Source: Ignavibacteriota bacterium (GTDB taxonomy: Bacteria > Bacteroidota > Ignavibacteria > UBA10030 > UBA6906). Taken from it: a stretch of 41,536 bases of DNA. The stretch's first letter is position 1; every line of letters begins with the position of its first letter. A program made the translations under genes and the position numbers. Location of the stretch: contig JACRFA010000285.1 of NCBI GenBank assembly GCA_016218065.1, positions 1 to 41,536 of the forward strand, in the 5' to 3' direction. Positions 32,560 to 41,536 of this stretch are shown one piece after another. Below the pieces are notes generated by a model. That model was not told the DNA's origin. It saw only the letters and a program-made list of their open reading frames with translations, and did no database searches.

Positions 32560-33120
32560 TCACGACAAATACTGATACCAAATCCAGTAGCCTACTGGAA
32601 TGACAATCCCGATTAACGTGAGCCACCAGCCGCGCCCGGAAATCCCGTTCCTTCCTTTCAACACAAACAGTCCCGTGATTGCAATGATGATCAGCGAGCC
32701 GGCATACAGATCGGCGATGTAGGTCCAGGCGCCTTTGGGTGTATTGAGATGAAGTTGATTCATTTCATACAACACAGGACGATGATGGACTCTCTCGATC
32801 AACACCTTGCCGGTCGGAACGTCGACCGTGTACGTGCGCCTCTCAAAAAACATTTGCAGCGTCTCCGGGTCGGGCCGAAACACGTTGCGCGGCGTTTCGG
32901 TAATCTCCAGCTTCTGCAGTGCTTCGGCGAACATTGCTTCGCGCTCGGTCGCTGCGATGGGCGCGATCTCACGCACTTGTTTCTCCTGACGGTAGCTCGG
33001 ATTCCAGTCGGCTGTATGGTTCACCGCGATTCCTGAAACGCCATAAATCAATGTCAGCCCTACAACCAAATAGCCAATGTCTCTGTGAAGAATGTTGTTC
33101 CACTTACGCCACTTAATCAA
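32560..33120 (-). CDS. PepSY-associated membrane protein
   Basis: A 186-residue membrane protein. An N-terminal helix (IGYLVVGLTLIYGVSGIAVNH) is followed by a periplasmic PepSY-like domain (about residues 50-130, ALQKLEITETPRNVFRPD, YTVDVPTGKVLIERVHHRP) and two further helices near the end, each beginning LYAGSLIIIAITGLFVL and GWWLTLIGIVIPVGYWIWY. HRDIGYLVVGL and HLNTPKGAWTYIADLYAG match PepSY-TM proteins, which are linked to membrane redox or iron reduction. The start is a TTG at 33120, with AAAGGAG 6 bp upstream and no nearby ATG that would keep the first helix. The gene is probably monocistronic. Function uncertain. Confidence 0.85.
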   Translation of the reverse strand: MIKWRKWNNILHRDIGYLVVGLTLIYGVSGIAVNHTADWNPSYRQEKQVREIAPIAATEREAMFAEALQKLEITETPRNVFRPDPETLQMFFERRTYTVDVPTGKVLIERVHHRPVLYEMNQLHLNTPKGAWTYIADLYAGSLIIIAITGLFVLKGRNGISGRGWWLTLIGIVIPVGYWIWYQYLS

Positions 33121-33499
33121 ATGATGCTCCTTTCGTGAGAGTGCTTCTTGCTGGAAAAATCGTAACGCCAGTTGAGTCGATGCGAGGATTGGTTCGCAGA
33201 TGGAATGAGATTCCGACCGTGTTCAATATACGGAGCTTCCTGTTTTTATGAAATCGGAAGGTCAGGTTAGGCTGACGAGTTCCCGACGTAAAAAGGAATA
33301 GGAACGCGGTCTATGACCCGCAGAGATGACGCGAGTTCAGTGGAGGTGCTACGGATGGTTTCTGGGAACATACTTCCTATACGAAGCGTTAGCCCAGTTT
33401 AGAACAGACTAAGGTGGACACTTATCAATGACATGCTGAGAATACAGTAGATGTGCAGGCGCTGAAGTGAGCGGTTGAGTATTGCTTTGGAAAACATTC
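33121..33499. other. Intergenic region, no recognisable feature
   Basis: The gap of about 380 bp lies between divergent genes, so promoters for both are expected. A CTTCC/GGAAG dyad at about 33238-33266 is the only structure noticed. No gene, repeat or terminator is convincing. Confidence 0.4.
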
Positions 33500-33850
33500 A
33501 TGGGGTCCGTCATGATTAGTACAGTATCCGGCATTCTCCTTTATGTGTTCGGCCTTATCCTCGTAAACGAGAGTCTGCATCATCCGGTCAATACGTCCAC
33601 GCTCTACGATGCCTCCATCTTTCAGGTAGGAGGAATACTGATTGCGGGCGGCGTGTACCTTTCGGTGATTCATCGGTCCCGGAAGCGGTTTTTCCGGCGG
33701 GCTTCAGAGAGGAAGCGACTTTCCGCCCCGAACAGCAGTTCGTTGCAGTTGGGATCAGGCCAATCAAGCCAGTTTGGATTTCCTCTCAGCCAGCCCGGAT
33801 TTACCGAAATTGGGGTACTTCAACCCAAAACGGGAAAAGATATTACTTGA
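33500..33850 (+). CDS. Small predicted membrane protein, hypothetical
   Basis: A 116-residue frame whose first half looks like a real two-helix membrane protein (STVSGILLYVFGLILV and FQVGGILIAGGVYLSV, with a basic RKRFFRRASERKR tail). The second half is low-complexity, Ser/Gln-rich (SSLQLGSGQSSQFGFP) and looks non-coding, so the frame may have drifted from a shorter ancestral gene. The ATG at 33500 is one of several possible starts (33482 TTG, 33512 ATG). I do not recognise the family. It lies beside a long non-coding leader region. Confidence 0.45.
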   Translation: MGSVMISTVSGILLYVFGLILVNESLHHPVNTSTLYDASIFQVGGILIAGGVYLSVIHRSRKRFFRRASERKRLSAPNSSSLQLGSGQSSQFGFPLSQPGFTEIGVLQPKTGKDIT

Positions 33851-34234
33851 CATCGTTCCCTCCTTGTCCGTATATTTGCGTCAGCTTTACTAGTATTCTT
33901 TGCGTTCTTACTCAATTGCTTTGGTCTGGGCTGTCACCGATGTGCGAGCATTCTGGTGGTCGGGCTGTCCAGCACTCCTATCAATTCTGACAGCCCCGCC
34001 TCTCTTCACCTCAATGAGTGAATTCTCTCCCTACTCATTTCGTTGATAGTGAGCCAAAACTAGGTCAAGGTCCCGACCAATTCGACCGATAACAAGCGTA
34101 AGCGCTGGTCTTCTCCGGTATGTATGTTCTCGAAGAAAGGCGCGCCAGGTCGAATCTGAAGCGAGACCATGAACGCGGCTTGCCTCACAAGCCCGGCCCG
34201 GTGCTTGGCCTGTGACAAAGACATACTGAATGAA

Positions 34235-34298
34235 TTGTTCGTTCAATTGGAGGCGCTAAACCTCACACGCGTGAGGTTCGAAAGCGCCTCTTTTTTTT
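34235..34298 (+). terminator. Intrinsic terminator element A
   Basis: The sequence TTGTTCGTTCAATTGGAGGCGCT is followed by a perfect nested hairpin. The outer stem is GAGGCGCT (34250-34257) with AGCGCCTC (34283-34290), the inner stem AACCTCAC with GTGAGGTT, and the loop ACGC. Eight T residues follow (34291-34298). It is among the strongest terminators in the window and shares its 5' sequence with element B. Confidence 0.9.
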
Positions 34299-34384
34299 GT
34301 AGTCAGTAGAATTTTTTTTGAGGTGCAATACACAAGCACTGCATGATGTTCGCGTCAGGCTTGTGATGAAGGGATAGCAGTAGA

Positions 34385-34447
34385 ACTGTTCGTTTTGATT
34401 GGAGGGCGCTTGGGATCTCGGCAGAGACCCTGTTGCGCCCTTTTTTT
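34385..34447 (+). terminator. Intrinsic terminator element B
   Basis: ACTGTTCGTTTTGATTGGAGGGCGCT is followed by outer stem AGGGCGC (34403-34409) with GCGCCCT (34435-34441), and inner stem GGGATCTC with GAGACCC (one bulge), loop GGCA. Seven T residues follow. The start codon of the giant gene lies about 60 bp downstream. Its 5' part matches element A (TGTTCGTT-N2-5-ATTGGAGG-GCGCT). Confidence 0.85.
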
Positions 34448-34506
34448 GTGGCGGATGAGTCGCCTATGTGCGCTCATACATTTTCAGTTTCACGAGAGGT
34501 GGTACT

Positions 34507-37500
34507 ATGAAAGGATATCTCACGGTTTCCAGACATCTGATTGCAGTTCTCATCGCTTCTGTAGTCACGCCAGCAACTTCCTTGAGCCAATCACTGATTT
34601 CCAATCCAGGATTCGAAAACGGAACGTCGTCATGGGAGTTCTACACAAATGGCGGTGGAACGTTCACGACTGAGATCCAGAGCGACAACAGGGTTGGCAA
34701 GGTCTCCATTTCAAAAGCAGGCTCAAATACTCAGTTGTACCAAACGGGCATTGTTCTCGAAGCCGGAAAGCGCTACCGACTCACGTTCCGCGCGTACTCG
34801 AATACGGGCCATGACGTTCTGCTGTACATTCATAAACATGGTCCGCCCTACTCGTCATACGGACTTGATGGAGCAACTGCTGATCTCACGACTGCATGGG
34901 CATCGCACTCCTTCGAGTTCACTGCATCAGGATTCACCGGCATCAGAAGCGATGGGCGATTCAGGATCTGGTTGGCCTCCACTGCAGTGAAGAACGACAT
35001 GTTCTACTTCGACGACTTTGTCCTCACGTCAGCAACTGCGACCGCGCCAACAATCACAACCCAACCGACCAGCATTTCTGTCGCGGAAGGACAAACTGCT
35101 AGTTTTACCGTCGCGGCAAGCGGCACCGCACCGCTCTCGTACCAATGGCAGAAGAACGGCGCTAGTATCTCCGGCGCAACGGTTTCAACGCATGCAACTT
35201 CTCCAACAACTCTCGCCGACAGCGGCTCGACTTTTCGATGTGTTGTCTCGAACAGCGCCGGAACGATCACGAGCGCTGCTGCAATATTGAGTGTCACAGG
35301 CCGGGCACCCATCATTCTCGTTCAGCCGACAGATCAAACTACGAACGAAGGGGCGAGCGCGACATTCACGATCAGCGCATCAGGCACGCCCCCGTTGTTG
35401 TTTCAATGGCAAAAAAACGACGCGCCGATCACAGGCGCGGCAGATTCAGTGTATCACACGCCGCCTGCTTCGCTCGCCGATAGCGGCGCGGCATTCGCGT
35501 GCATCCTCTCCAATTCCGCCGGGACAATTACGAGCACGACTGCACGCCTGCATGTCCGTGGCAATCCTCCCACAATCACGACGCAGCCTCTCAGTCAGAT
35601 CATTCACGTGAGCAGCCCGGTACATTTCGCTGTGACGGCGGAAGGTTCAGGCTTGCTGAGCTTTCAGTGGCAGAGAGACGGGATGAACATTCCGGGCGCA
35701 ACGAGTTCATCATTCGACTTGCTTGCTGCGACACTCGCGGACAGCGGCGCTCAATTCCGCTGCATCGCTGCGAACTCGTTTGGCAGCGACACGAGCGAGA
35801 GCGCAATACTGCGAGCACTCGAACCGCTGATCATTCTCCTCCAACCTCATGATACAGTCGCCACGGCTGGGGACAGCGTCACGTTTTCAGTGGGCGTACA
35901 AGGATCAGGTCCACTCGCGTTCAGATGGGAAAAAAACAATCAGCCGATCAGTGGAGCAACATTCGATTCGCTCACACTGCAAGCCATCACACTCGCAGAT
36001 GACAACGCTGCGTTCCGGTGCATCATCACAAACCCGATTGATACCATCGTGAGTCGTTCAGCGTTGCTGAGACTTGCTTCTCCTCCTCACATCGTCGCTC
36101 ATCCAGAAAATATCACGACCGCTGTTGGAAGGTCAGCGACGTTCTCCATAATCGCCGCGGGAAGCCGCCCGTTCTCATATCAATGGGTGAAGAACGATAC
36201 TCTGCTGAGCAGTCAAACTGATTCTATTCTGTTCCTCCAAACTGTATCGAGAGAAGACAGCGGCGCAACATTTCGATGTATTGTGAGAAATTCTGTCGGC
36301 GCAGATACTAGCGACGCCGGCCTACTGCGCGTGCTGACCCCTGCGCTCATCCTTTCTCAACCCGCCGACCAATCAGTACATGAAGGCGACACTGCGGCAT
36401 TCCATGCCGAGGCTAACGGATCGGAACCGGTGCTGTATCAATGGCAGAAAGATGGAGTAACCATCGCGGGCGCGACGGAAGATTCGCTTCTCGTGTACGG
36501 AACCTTGAGTGCAGACGGATCGCGCTATCGGTGTATCGCGAGCAATGCAGTGGGCAGCGACACAAGCCGCAGCGCGCTACTTGCCGTCTTGCCGATTCCA
36601 CCCAGAATTACTCTGCATCCGGCAAACCAGAATGTGTTGGAAGGCGGAACGGCAAGATTCTCTGTTTCCGCATCGGGAACCCCGCCTCTTCAATATCAAT
36701 GGCTGAAGAATGATTCTGTGTTGATCGGCTCACAAGATAGCTTTCTTGTTGTCACCAATGCTGCGCTATCAGATAGCGGCTCGACATACAGATGTGTTGT
36801 TTCAAATGCTTCAAGCTCGGACACAAGCGCGGCTGCAATCTTAAGTGTACGCGGCATTCCCCCAACAATTCTAGTTCACCCGCTGGATCAAACAGTCATC
36901 GAGGATAGCGCCGCTACATTCATGGTCACTGCCACAGGCTCGTTGCCGCTTGCATATCAGTGGCAGCGCAACGGAGTTGATATTGTCGGAGCGATAGATT
37001 CATTGCTGCGGTTGAACGCTGTTTCAAACACTGACAGCGGCTCCGTCTTTCGTTGTCTTGTTCGGAATAGGTTCGGGGCCGACACGAGCGGCGCTGCCCG
37101 GCTTACAGTTCTCAATCCACCGATCATACTCGAACACCCGATCAGCCAAACGTCTGCGCTTGGGGGTGCCGTCACATTCAGAGTCCGCGCGAGCGGCTCT
37201 GAGCCGCTTGGCTATCAATGGCAGCGCAACAATCAAACCATCATGGGAGCCGTCGACTCGGTACTTACTCTTCCGTCTGTTTCTGCCGATGACGACAGTG
37301 CCAGCTTCAGGTGCATCGTCTCCAACGCGATTGGAACTGCAACAAGTTCAAGCGCTTTGCTCCGCGTCAACACTCCTGTTCTCATCATCGCTCAGCCACA
37401 GGACCAGACACTCGCCGTCGGGCAGTCGGTAACATTCACTGTAGCGGCACAAGGAACGCTGCCGTTCGTTTATGTTTGGGAGAGAAATGGTTCGCCGATT

Positions 37501-40500
37501 CCTGGCGCGTCCGACTCTTTTTACAGAATCGCTTCAGTATCGATGACAGATAGTGGAGCAACGTTCCGTTGTCTCGTGCGAAATTCAGTCGGCGCCGACA
37601 CGAGTGAAGAAGCGCACTTAAACGTTCTCGTTCCTCCACAGATCACAAGTCAACCTGCGAGTCATCACGCTCAGGAGGGACAGTCAGCGACTTTCAGCGT
37701 TAGCGCAAGCGGCTCTGCACCATTACTCTATCAGTGGCAGAAGAATGAGGCAAACCTCACGAATGCAGATTCTTCAACGCTCAATATAGCAGTTACAGCG
37801 CTTGCAGACAGTGGATCAAGATATCGATGCATAGTCGCAAACCCGGTCGGTCGCGACACGAGCAACATCGCGATTCTACATGTCACGGGCATTGCGCCTT
37901 CGATTGTCTCGCATCCCGAACATCGCACTGTTCAGGAAGGAGACTCGGCATCGTTCGGCGTCGCGGCGTCGGGAACATTGCCTCTGACATACAGTTGGAT
38001 GAAAAACGGAGTTGCGCTTCCCGGGTTGAATGACAGCGTGATTGTTCTTCAGCAAGCTGCGCTTTCGGACAGCGGATCGAGCATGAGATGTATCGTGTCG
38101 AATCCGTATGGACGAGACACAAGCGACGTCGCTGTGCTCACGGTTCTGCCGGCTCCACCACGAATTTTGGTTCAGCCGACTACGCAAACGGCTGCCGAGG
38201 GCGACACGGCGAGGTTTTCCATACAAGTAATCGGCTCATCGCCGTTCGCGTATCAATGGAAACGAAACGGCGCAAACATCGACGGCGCGATCGCTCCGAC
38301 ATTGCTGCTCTACGTTCAACGCTCCGATAGCGGCAGTGTCTTCAGTTGCACAGTCAGTAATCGGGCTGGGGTCGTTCAGAGCGACCCTGCGTTGCTCCAC
38401 GTCCTTCCTCGAAAGCCGCTCATCACTATGCATCCAATGAATGTGATGGCGCGAGAAGGAGACACGGTGAACTTTTCTGTTCGGGCGACAGGATCCGAAC
38501 CGCTCGAGTATGTGTGGCAGAAGAACGGCGCAAACATCTTGGGAGCAAACGACACGCTGCTGTTCGTTCGCGGCATAGCGCTCTCCGACAACGGCTCGCT
38601 CTTCCGCTGCATTGTTCGAAATAGCGCGGGCGCTGACACGAGCGCGGCGGCGATGCTAACGGTACAGGGAATTGCGCCGCTGATTTCGATCCATCCATCC
38701 GATCAATCGGTTGCAGAAGGAGAGCGCGCCACTTTCACTGTAACGGCAGTGGGCAGTTCACCGCTGGCATATCGATGGCAGAAGGATCAGACCAATATCA
38801 TCGGCGCCACGGATACTGTGTACATGATTCAAGCGTCATCTCTCGCCGATTCCGGCTCAGCGTATCGTTGTCTCGTTACCAATGCGTTCGGAACCGACAC
38901 GAGCAGATCGGCGCGACTTATCGTTCACGGGAATCCTCCGACCATCACCGTACAGCCCACAAGCATAGTTGTTGCCGACGGGGATTCAGCGACATTTTCC
39001 GTCCGCGCAACCGGTTCAGGAGTTGTGCAATTCACCTGGCTAAAAAACGGCGCCCCAATTTCAGGAGCTACCGACTCTGCGTACAGAATCTTGTCAGCCA
39101 CGTGCGGCGATAGCGGTTCAGTCTTTCGATGCGTCGTCGCAAACACATACGGAATTATCGTTAGCGACAGCGCGACACTTAGTGTTATTCCCAGACCTCC
39201 GTCAATAACATCGCAGCCGGCGAGCGTGACAGTCTTCGAAACTCAAACTGCAATATTCACCATCGCTGCAACGGGAACGCTTCCTCTGCACTTTCAGTGG
39301 CGCAAAGACTCGACAGACATCGCGGGCGCAACAAGTCAGTCTTACACAACGCCAACAGTATCGCGCAACGATAGCGGCAAAGTTTTCCGATGTGTTGTTT
39401 CGAACATCGCCGGAAGCGTGACAAGCACGCCGGCAATACTTTCCGTTGTTGCGGCAACACCGGTCATCGTCATTGAGCCGCGAGACACGTCGGTGATTGA
39501 GGAGCAGACCGCGAACTTCTCCGTTGTCGCAGCCGGCTCTGGTCCATTCAGCTATCAGTGGCAACGTGACAGGGCAACTATCACGGGCGCGACAGATAGC
39601 ACGTATGTTCTCAGCGTGACGTCGATGCTCGACAATCAGGTGAAGTTCAGATGCCTTGTCGCAAATGCATCGGGCGCAGACACAAGTCGGGAAGCAACAT
39701 TGACTGTTGTCGGCAGGCCGCCGACGATTGTTTTGCATCCGCAATCGCGAACGGTTAATGATGGCCAACCGGCCGTCTTCACAGTATCTGCTTTCGGAAC
39801 CCGCCCCTTCTCGTACCAGTGGCAACGAAACGAACTCATCATCTCGCAAGCAACCGACTCTCTGTACCTGATAGCCTCGGCAACGATGGCAGACAGCGGC
39901 GCGATGTTCCGCTGTGTTGTCACTAATGTCGCCGGTACCGTGATGAGTGATTCTGCGATCTTGAGCGTGAATGCGAATCCACCTTCCATCGCGCAACAGC
40001 CTACAGATCAAATTGTGAACGAAGGAGGGAGCGCGGCGTTCACCGTGACCGCTACCGGCACAAGGCCGATCTCATACCAATGGGTGAAAAATGGAACGGC
40101 CATTAGCGGGAGAACAGACTCAGCATACCACATGTCCGCAACGTCGCTCGCTGATAGCGGCGCAGCATTCTACTGTATAGCAAGCAACTCCGCCGGGAGC
40201 GATACAAGCCGCGTTGTTCGTTTGCATGTTCGTGGAGTCGCGCCTACTATCACAGTCGAACCAAGGAATCAAGTCGTCCGATTGGGAAGTCCTGCAGCGT
40301 TTCGGATTGAAGCAACTGGTTCAGGCGTGATAACATATCAGTGGAAGCGAAACGGCCTTGATATTACGGGAGCGACAAGCTCCACCTTTACTATCGCATC
40401 GGTGGCCATGGGCGACAGTGGTGTGAGTTTCACTTGCATCGCGAGCAGCCCGTATGGCAGAGATACAAGTTCAGCCGCCGTTCTTAAAGTCCTGCCTCTC

Positions 40501-41536
40501 GTGAAGATCATGCTAGTCGGCGATTCGATAACCGAGTGGGGCTGTTGGCGGCGATTGCTCTGGCTCCGGCTCCGGCAGAATGGCTTCACCAACATCAACT
40601 ACGTTGGCAGTATGACTACAGGAGGCTGCGGATTAGATTTCGATCCCGACCATGAGGGACATGGAGGATGGACAGCCGATGGCACAGTTCGGGAGGGGCA
40701 TTTCAGATCGTGGATGAACGCGCAACATCCGGACGTGATGGTCTATTTGATGGGGACTAACGACGTGGGTTGGGTTGGCGCTAATCCCACCGGACCTATC
40801 TTCTACGCGTACCCTCAGACAATTGCGCAAGCCCGCGAGGTCAATCCGAACATCAAGATCCTCTTTGCATTGCTGACGCCGCGCACTCAGGGTGGATCGA
40901 TTCCAGCGCAAAATGTCGTCACGTTGAATGCCGCAATCCCGGGACTCATTGCCTCGCTTAACACAACGCAGTCGCCCATCACGCTTATCGATCAGTTCAA
41001 CGGATTCAATCCTGCAACCGATACCGACGACGGCTTGCATCCGAACGCTTCGGGAAATCAAAAGATCAGCGATAAGTGGTATCCGGGTCTCGCGGCAGTG
41101 CTTGCGATTTCCGACACCGGAGCGCCCCTCATCGTCTCTCATCCTGTCGAGCAGACAATTCTGGACGGCGATTCAGCGACATTCACTCTGTCTGCCATCG
41201 GATCAATCCCATTGACTTATCAATGGCAAAAGAACGGCATTAATGTTCCTGGGGCAATCATTTCCTCCTATACGACGCCATCGATGTCAGTAAGTGACAG
41301 TGGCAGTTCATTCCGGTGCATCGTGACGAACTCCTGCGGCACAACAATAAGCAACTCAGTAGTGCTGCATGTGAGACGTTTTCCGCCATCGATTACGCAA
41401 CAACCATCAAACAAGACTGTGCAGGTTGGTCAGTTAGCGGTGTTTGCAGTCTCGGCAACTGGCAGCCAGCCGCTTTCTTATCAATGGAAACGAAACGGGT
41501 CGGCCATCACCGGCGCCACGGTTTCTTCATATACGG
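34507..41536 (+). CDS. Giant surface protein: CBM-like domain, Ig-like repeats and SGNH esterase, incomplete at window end
   Basis: An uninterrupted frame of over 2,340 codons that runs off the end. A signal peptide (MKGYLTVSRHLIAVLIAS...) ends near residue 28, followed by a carbohydrate-binding-like beta-sandwich (residues about 29-177, NPGFENGTSSWEFYTNG). From residue 179 to about 1996 come 21 Ig-like domains of about 87 residues, each beginning PP-I--QP and carrying YQWQKNG, then DSG--FRC and N--G. Each has a single Cys in the FRC position. Residues from about 1999-2200 form an SGNH/GDSL hydrolase domain (LVGDSITEW, MGTNDVG, DGLHPNASG: the Ser, Asn and Asp-His blocks), like acetyl-xylan or rhamnogalacturonan acetyl esterases. 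Two more Ig-like domains follow before the edge. The ATG has AGGTGG 6 bp upstream. It probably degrades and grips plant polysaccharide at the cell surface. Confidence 0.93.
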   Translation, partial: MKGYLTVSRHLIAVLIASVVTPATSLSQSLISNPGFENGTSSWEFYTNGGGTFTTEIQSDNRVGKVSISKAGSNTQLYQTGIVLEAGKRYRLTFRAYSNTGHDVLLYIHKHGPPYSSYGLDGATADLTTAWASHSFEFTASGFTGIRSDGRFRIWLASTAVKNDMFYFDDFVLTSATATAPTITTQPTSISVAEGQTASFTVAASGTAPLSYQWQKNGASISGATVSTHATSPTTLADSGSTFRCVVSNSAGTITSAAAILSVTGRAPIILVQPTDQTTNEGASATFTISASGTPPLLFQWQKNDAPITGAADSVYHTPPASLADSGAAFACILSNSAGTITSTTARLHVRGNPPTITTQPLSQIIHVSSPVHFAVTAEGSGLLSFQWQRDGMNIPGATSSSFDLLAATLADSGAQFRCIAANSFGSDTSESAILRALEPLIILLQPHDTVATAGDSVTFSVGVQGSGPLAFRWEKNNQPISGATFDSLTLQAITLADDNAAFRCIITNPIDTIVSRSALLRLASPPHIVAHPENITTAVGRSATFSIIAAGSRPFSYQWVKNDTLLSSQTDSILFLQTVSREDSGATFRCIVRNSVGADTSDAGLLRVLTPALILSQPADQSVHEGDTAAFHAEANGSEPVLYQWQKDGVTIAGATEDSLLVYGTLSADGSRYRCIASNAVGSDTSRSALLAVLPIPPRITLHPANQNVLEGGTARFSVSASGTPPLQYQWLKNDSVLIGSQDSFLVVTNAALSDSGSTYRCVVSNASSSDTSAAAILSVRGIPPTILVHPLDQTVIEDSAATFMVTATGSLPLAYQWQRNGVDIVGAIDSLLRLNAVSNTDSGSVFRCLVRNRFGADTSGAARLTVLNPPIILEHPISQTSALGGAVTFRVRASGSEPLGYQWQRNNQTIMGAVDSVLTLPSVSADDDSASFRCIVSNAIGTATSSSALLRVNTPVLIIAQPQDQTLAVGQSVTFTVAAQGTLPFVYVWERNGSPIPGASDSFYRIASVSMTDSGATFRCLVRNSVGADTSEEAHLNVLVPPQITSQPASHHAQEGQSATFSVSASGSAPLLYQWQKNEANLTNADSSTLNIAVTALADSGSRYRCIVANPVGRDTSNIAILHVTGIAPSIVSHPEHRTVQEGDSASFGVAASGTLPLTYSWMKNGVALPGLNDSVIVLQQAALSDSGSSMRCIVSNPYGRDTSDVAVLTVLPAPPRILVQPTTQTAAEGDTARFSIQVIGSSPFAYQWKRNGANIDGAIAPTLLLYVQRSDSGSVFSCTVSNRAGVVQSDPALLHVLPRKPLITMHPMNVMAREGDTVNFSVRATGSEPLEYVWQKNGANILGANDTLLFVRGIALSDNGSLFRCIVRNSAGADTSAAAMLTVQGIAPLISIHPSDQSVAEGERATFTVTAVGSSPLAYRWQKDQTNIIGATDTVYMIQASSLADSGSAYRCLVTNAFGTDTSRSARLIVHGNPPTITVQPTSIVVADGDSATFSVRATGSGVVQFTWLKNGAPISGATDSAYRILSATCGDSGSVFRCVVANTYGIIVSDSATLSVIPRPPSITSQPASVTVFETQTAIFTIAATGTLPLHFQWRKDSTDIAGATSQSYTTPTVSRNDSGKVFRCVVSNIAGSVTSTPAILSVVAATPVIVIEPRDTSVIEEQTANFSVVAAGSGPFSYQWQRDRATITGATDSTYVLSVTSMLDNQVKFRCLVANASGADTSREATLTVVGRPPTIVLHPQSRTVNDGQPAVFTVSAFGTRPFSYQWQRNELIISQATDSLYLIASATMADSGAMFRCVVTNVAGTVMSDSAILSVNANPPSIAQQPTDQIVNEGGSAAFTVTATGTRPISYQWVKNGTAISGRTDSAYHMSATSLADSGAAFYCIASNSAGSDTSRVVRLHVRGVAPTITVEPRNQVVRLGSPAAFRIEATGSGVITYQWKRNGLDITGATSSTFTIASVAMGDSGVSFTCIASSPYGRDTSSAAVLKVLPLVKIMLVGDSITEWGCWRRLLWLRLRQNGFTNINYVGSMTTGGCGLDFDPDHEGHGGWTADGTVREGHFRSWMNAQHPDVMVYLMGTNDVGWVGANPTGPIFYAYPQTIAQAREVNPNIKILFALLTPRTQGGSIPAQNVVTLNAAIPGLIASLNTTQSPITLIDQFNGFNPATDTDDGLHPNASGNQKISDKWYPGLAAVLAISDTGAPLIVSHPVEQTILDGDSATFTLSAIGSIPLTYQWQKNGINVPGAIISSYTTPSMSVSDSGSSFRCIVTNSCGTTISNSVVLHVRRFPPSITQQPSNKTVQVGQLAVFAVSATGSQPLSYQWKRNGSAITGATVSSYT

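Larger units (their letters stand above)
33851..34506. other. Long non-coding leader with two terminator elements
   Basis: A roughly 656-bp region before the giant surface-protein gene with no credible gene of its own. It has two related intrinsic-terminator elements (34235-34298 and 34385-34447), listed separately. Other small dyads are GCTTG/CAAGC (about 34179-34193) and GGCC/GGCC (about 34195-34210). The region may encode one or two small RNAs or act as an attenuator. Confidence 0.55.

Noticed and set aside
33851-34019. Frame beginning near 33851 with a lipoprotein-like hydrophobic stretch (LLVFFAFLLNC)
   Set aside because: It has no start codon between the upstream stop and the hydrophobic stretch and ends after about 55 codons.
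39202-40011. Long minus-strand open frame (about 270 codons) under the Ig-repeat gene
   Set aside because: It is one of many antisense frames opposite the repeats, caused by the repeat codon pattern. It has no ribosome site, no recognisable domain and is broken in neighbouring repeats.
34507-41536. CRISPR-like or tandem repeat array suspected from the regular spacing of about 260 bp
   Set aside because: The units are protein-coding Ig-like domains with diverged DNA sequence and no short identical repeat or spacer structure.

Overview
The window reads as chromosomal DNA of a member of the Bacteroidota/FCB group, most like Ignavibacteria, Kapabacteria or a relative. The basis is a type IX secretion (T9SS) tail with the motif [10 protein letters not shown], a PorV/PorQ-family protein, carboxypeptidase-regulatory-domain TonB receptors, FadL-like porins, moderate GC and sparse Shine-Dalgarno use. 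No tRNA, rRNA, CRISPR array, transposase or phage gene was seen. The exact taxon is an inference.

Layout. Positions 1-2703 (+) hold the end of a pectinesterase and a T9SS-exported pectate lyase. Positions 2785-11593 (-) are a five-gene envelope operon: IPT lipoprotein, 997-aa TonB-dependent receptor, T9SS-sorted exoprotein, PorV/PorQ-family protein and a second beta-barrel. Positions 12130-14861 (+) encode a lipoprotein overlapping a second TonB receptor, and 14947-16443 (-) a FadL-like channel.

Positions 16866-25264 (-) form a coherent sulfur island. Reading with transcription it contains a cysteine-rich MerR regulator, a Tat-exported molybdopterin reductase, a four-cluster Fe-S subunit and an NrfD/PsrC membrane subunit (a PsrABC/PhsABC-type complex). 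These are followed by two half-size YeeE/YedE sulfur transporters, a membrane-anchored rhodanese fold lacking the catalytic Cys, a Cys-less carboxymuconolactone-decarboxylase-fold protein, a TauE/SafE exporter and MobA. A 280-bp palindrome-rich element sits inside the operon. Next to it are a thioredoxin reductase with unusual NADPH-site residues, a thioredoxin-fold protein with a CX6C active site, and a divergent TlpA-like protein. The likely theme is reduction and handling of polysulfide or thiosulfate together with thiol redox control.

Positions 27646-28575 (+) encode a cation diffusion facilitator. Positions 28643-32243 (-) are a compact nitric-oxide defence operon (Crp/Fnr regulator, RIC/YtfE di-iron repair protein, quinol NO reductase), followed upstream by a PepSY-type membrane protein.

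From 33851 a roughly 650-bp non-coding stretch carries two related intrinsic-terminator elements in tandem. It leads into an exceptionally large open frame (34507 to the window end, over 2,340 codons). This encodes a signal peptide, a carbohydrate-binding-like domain, 21 Ig-like repeats, an SGNH/GDSL esterase domain and further Ig-like repeats, and it runs off the end.
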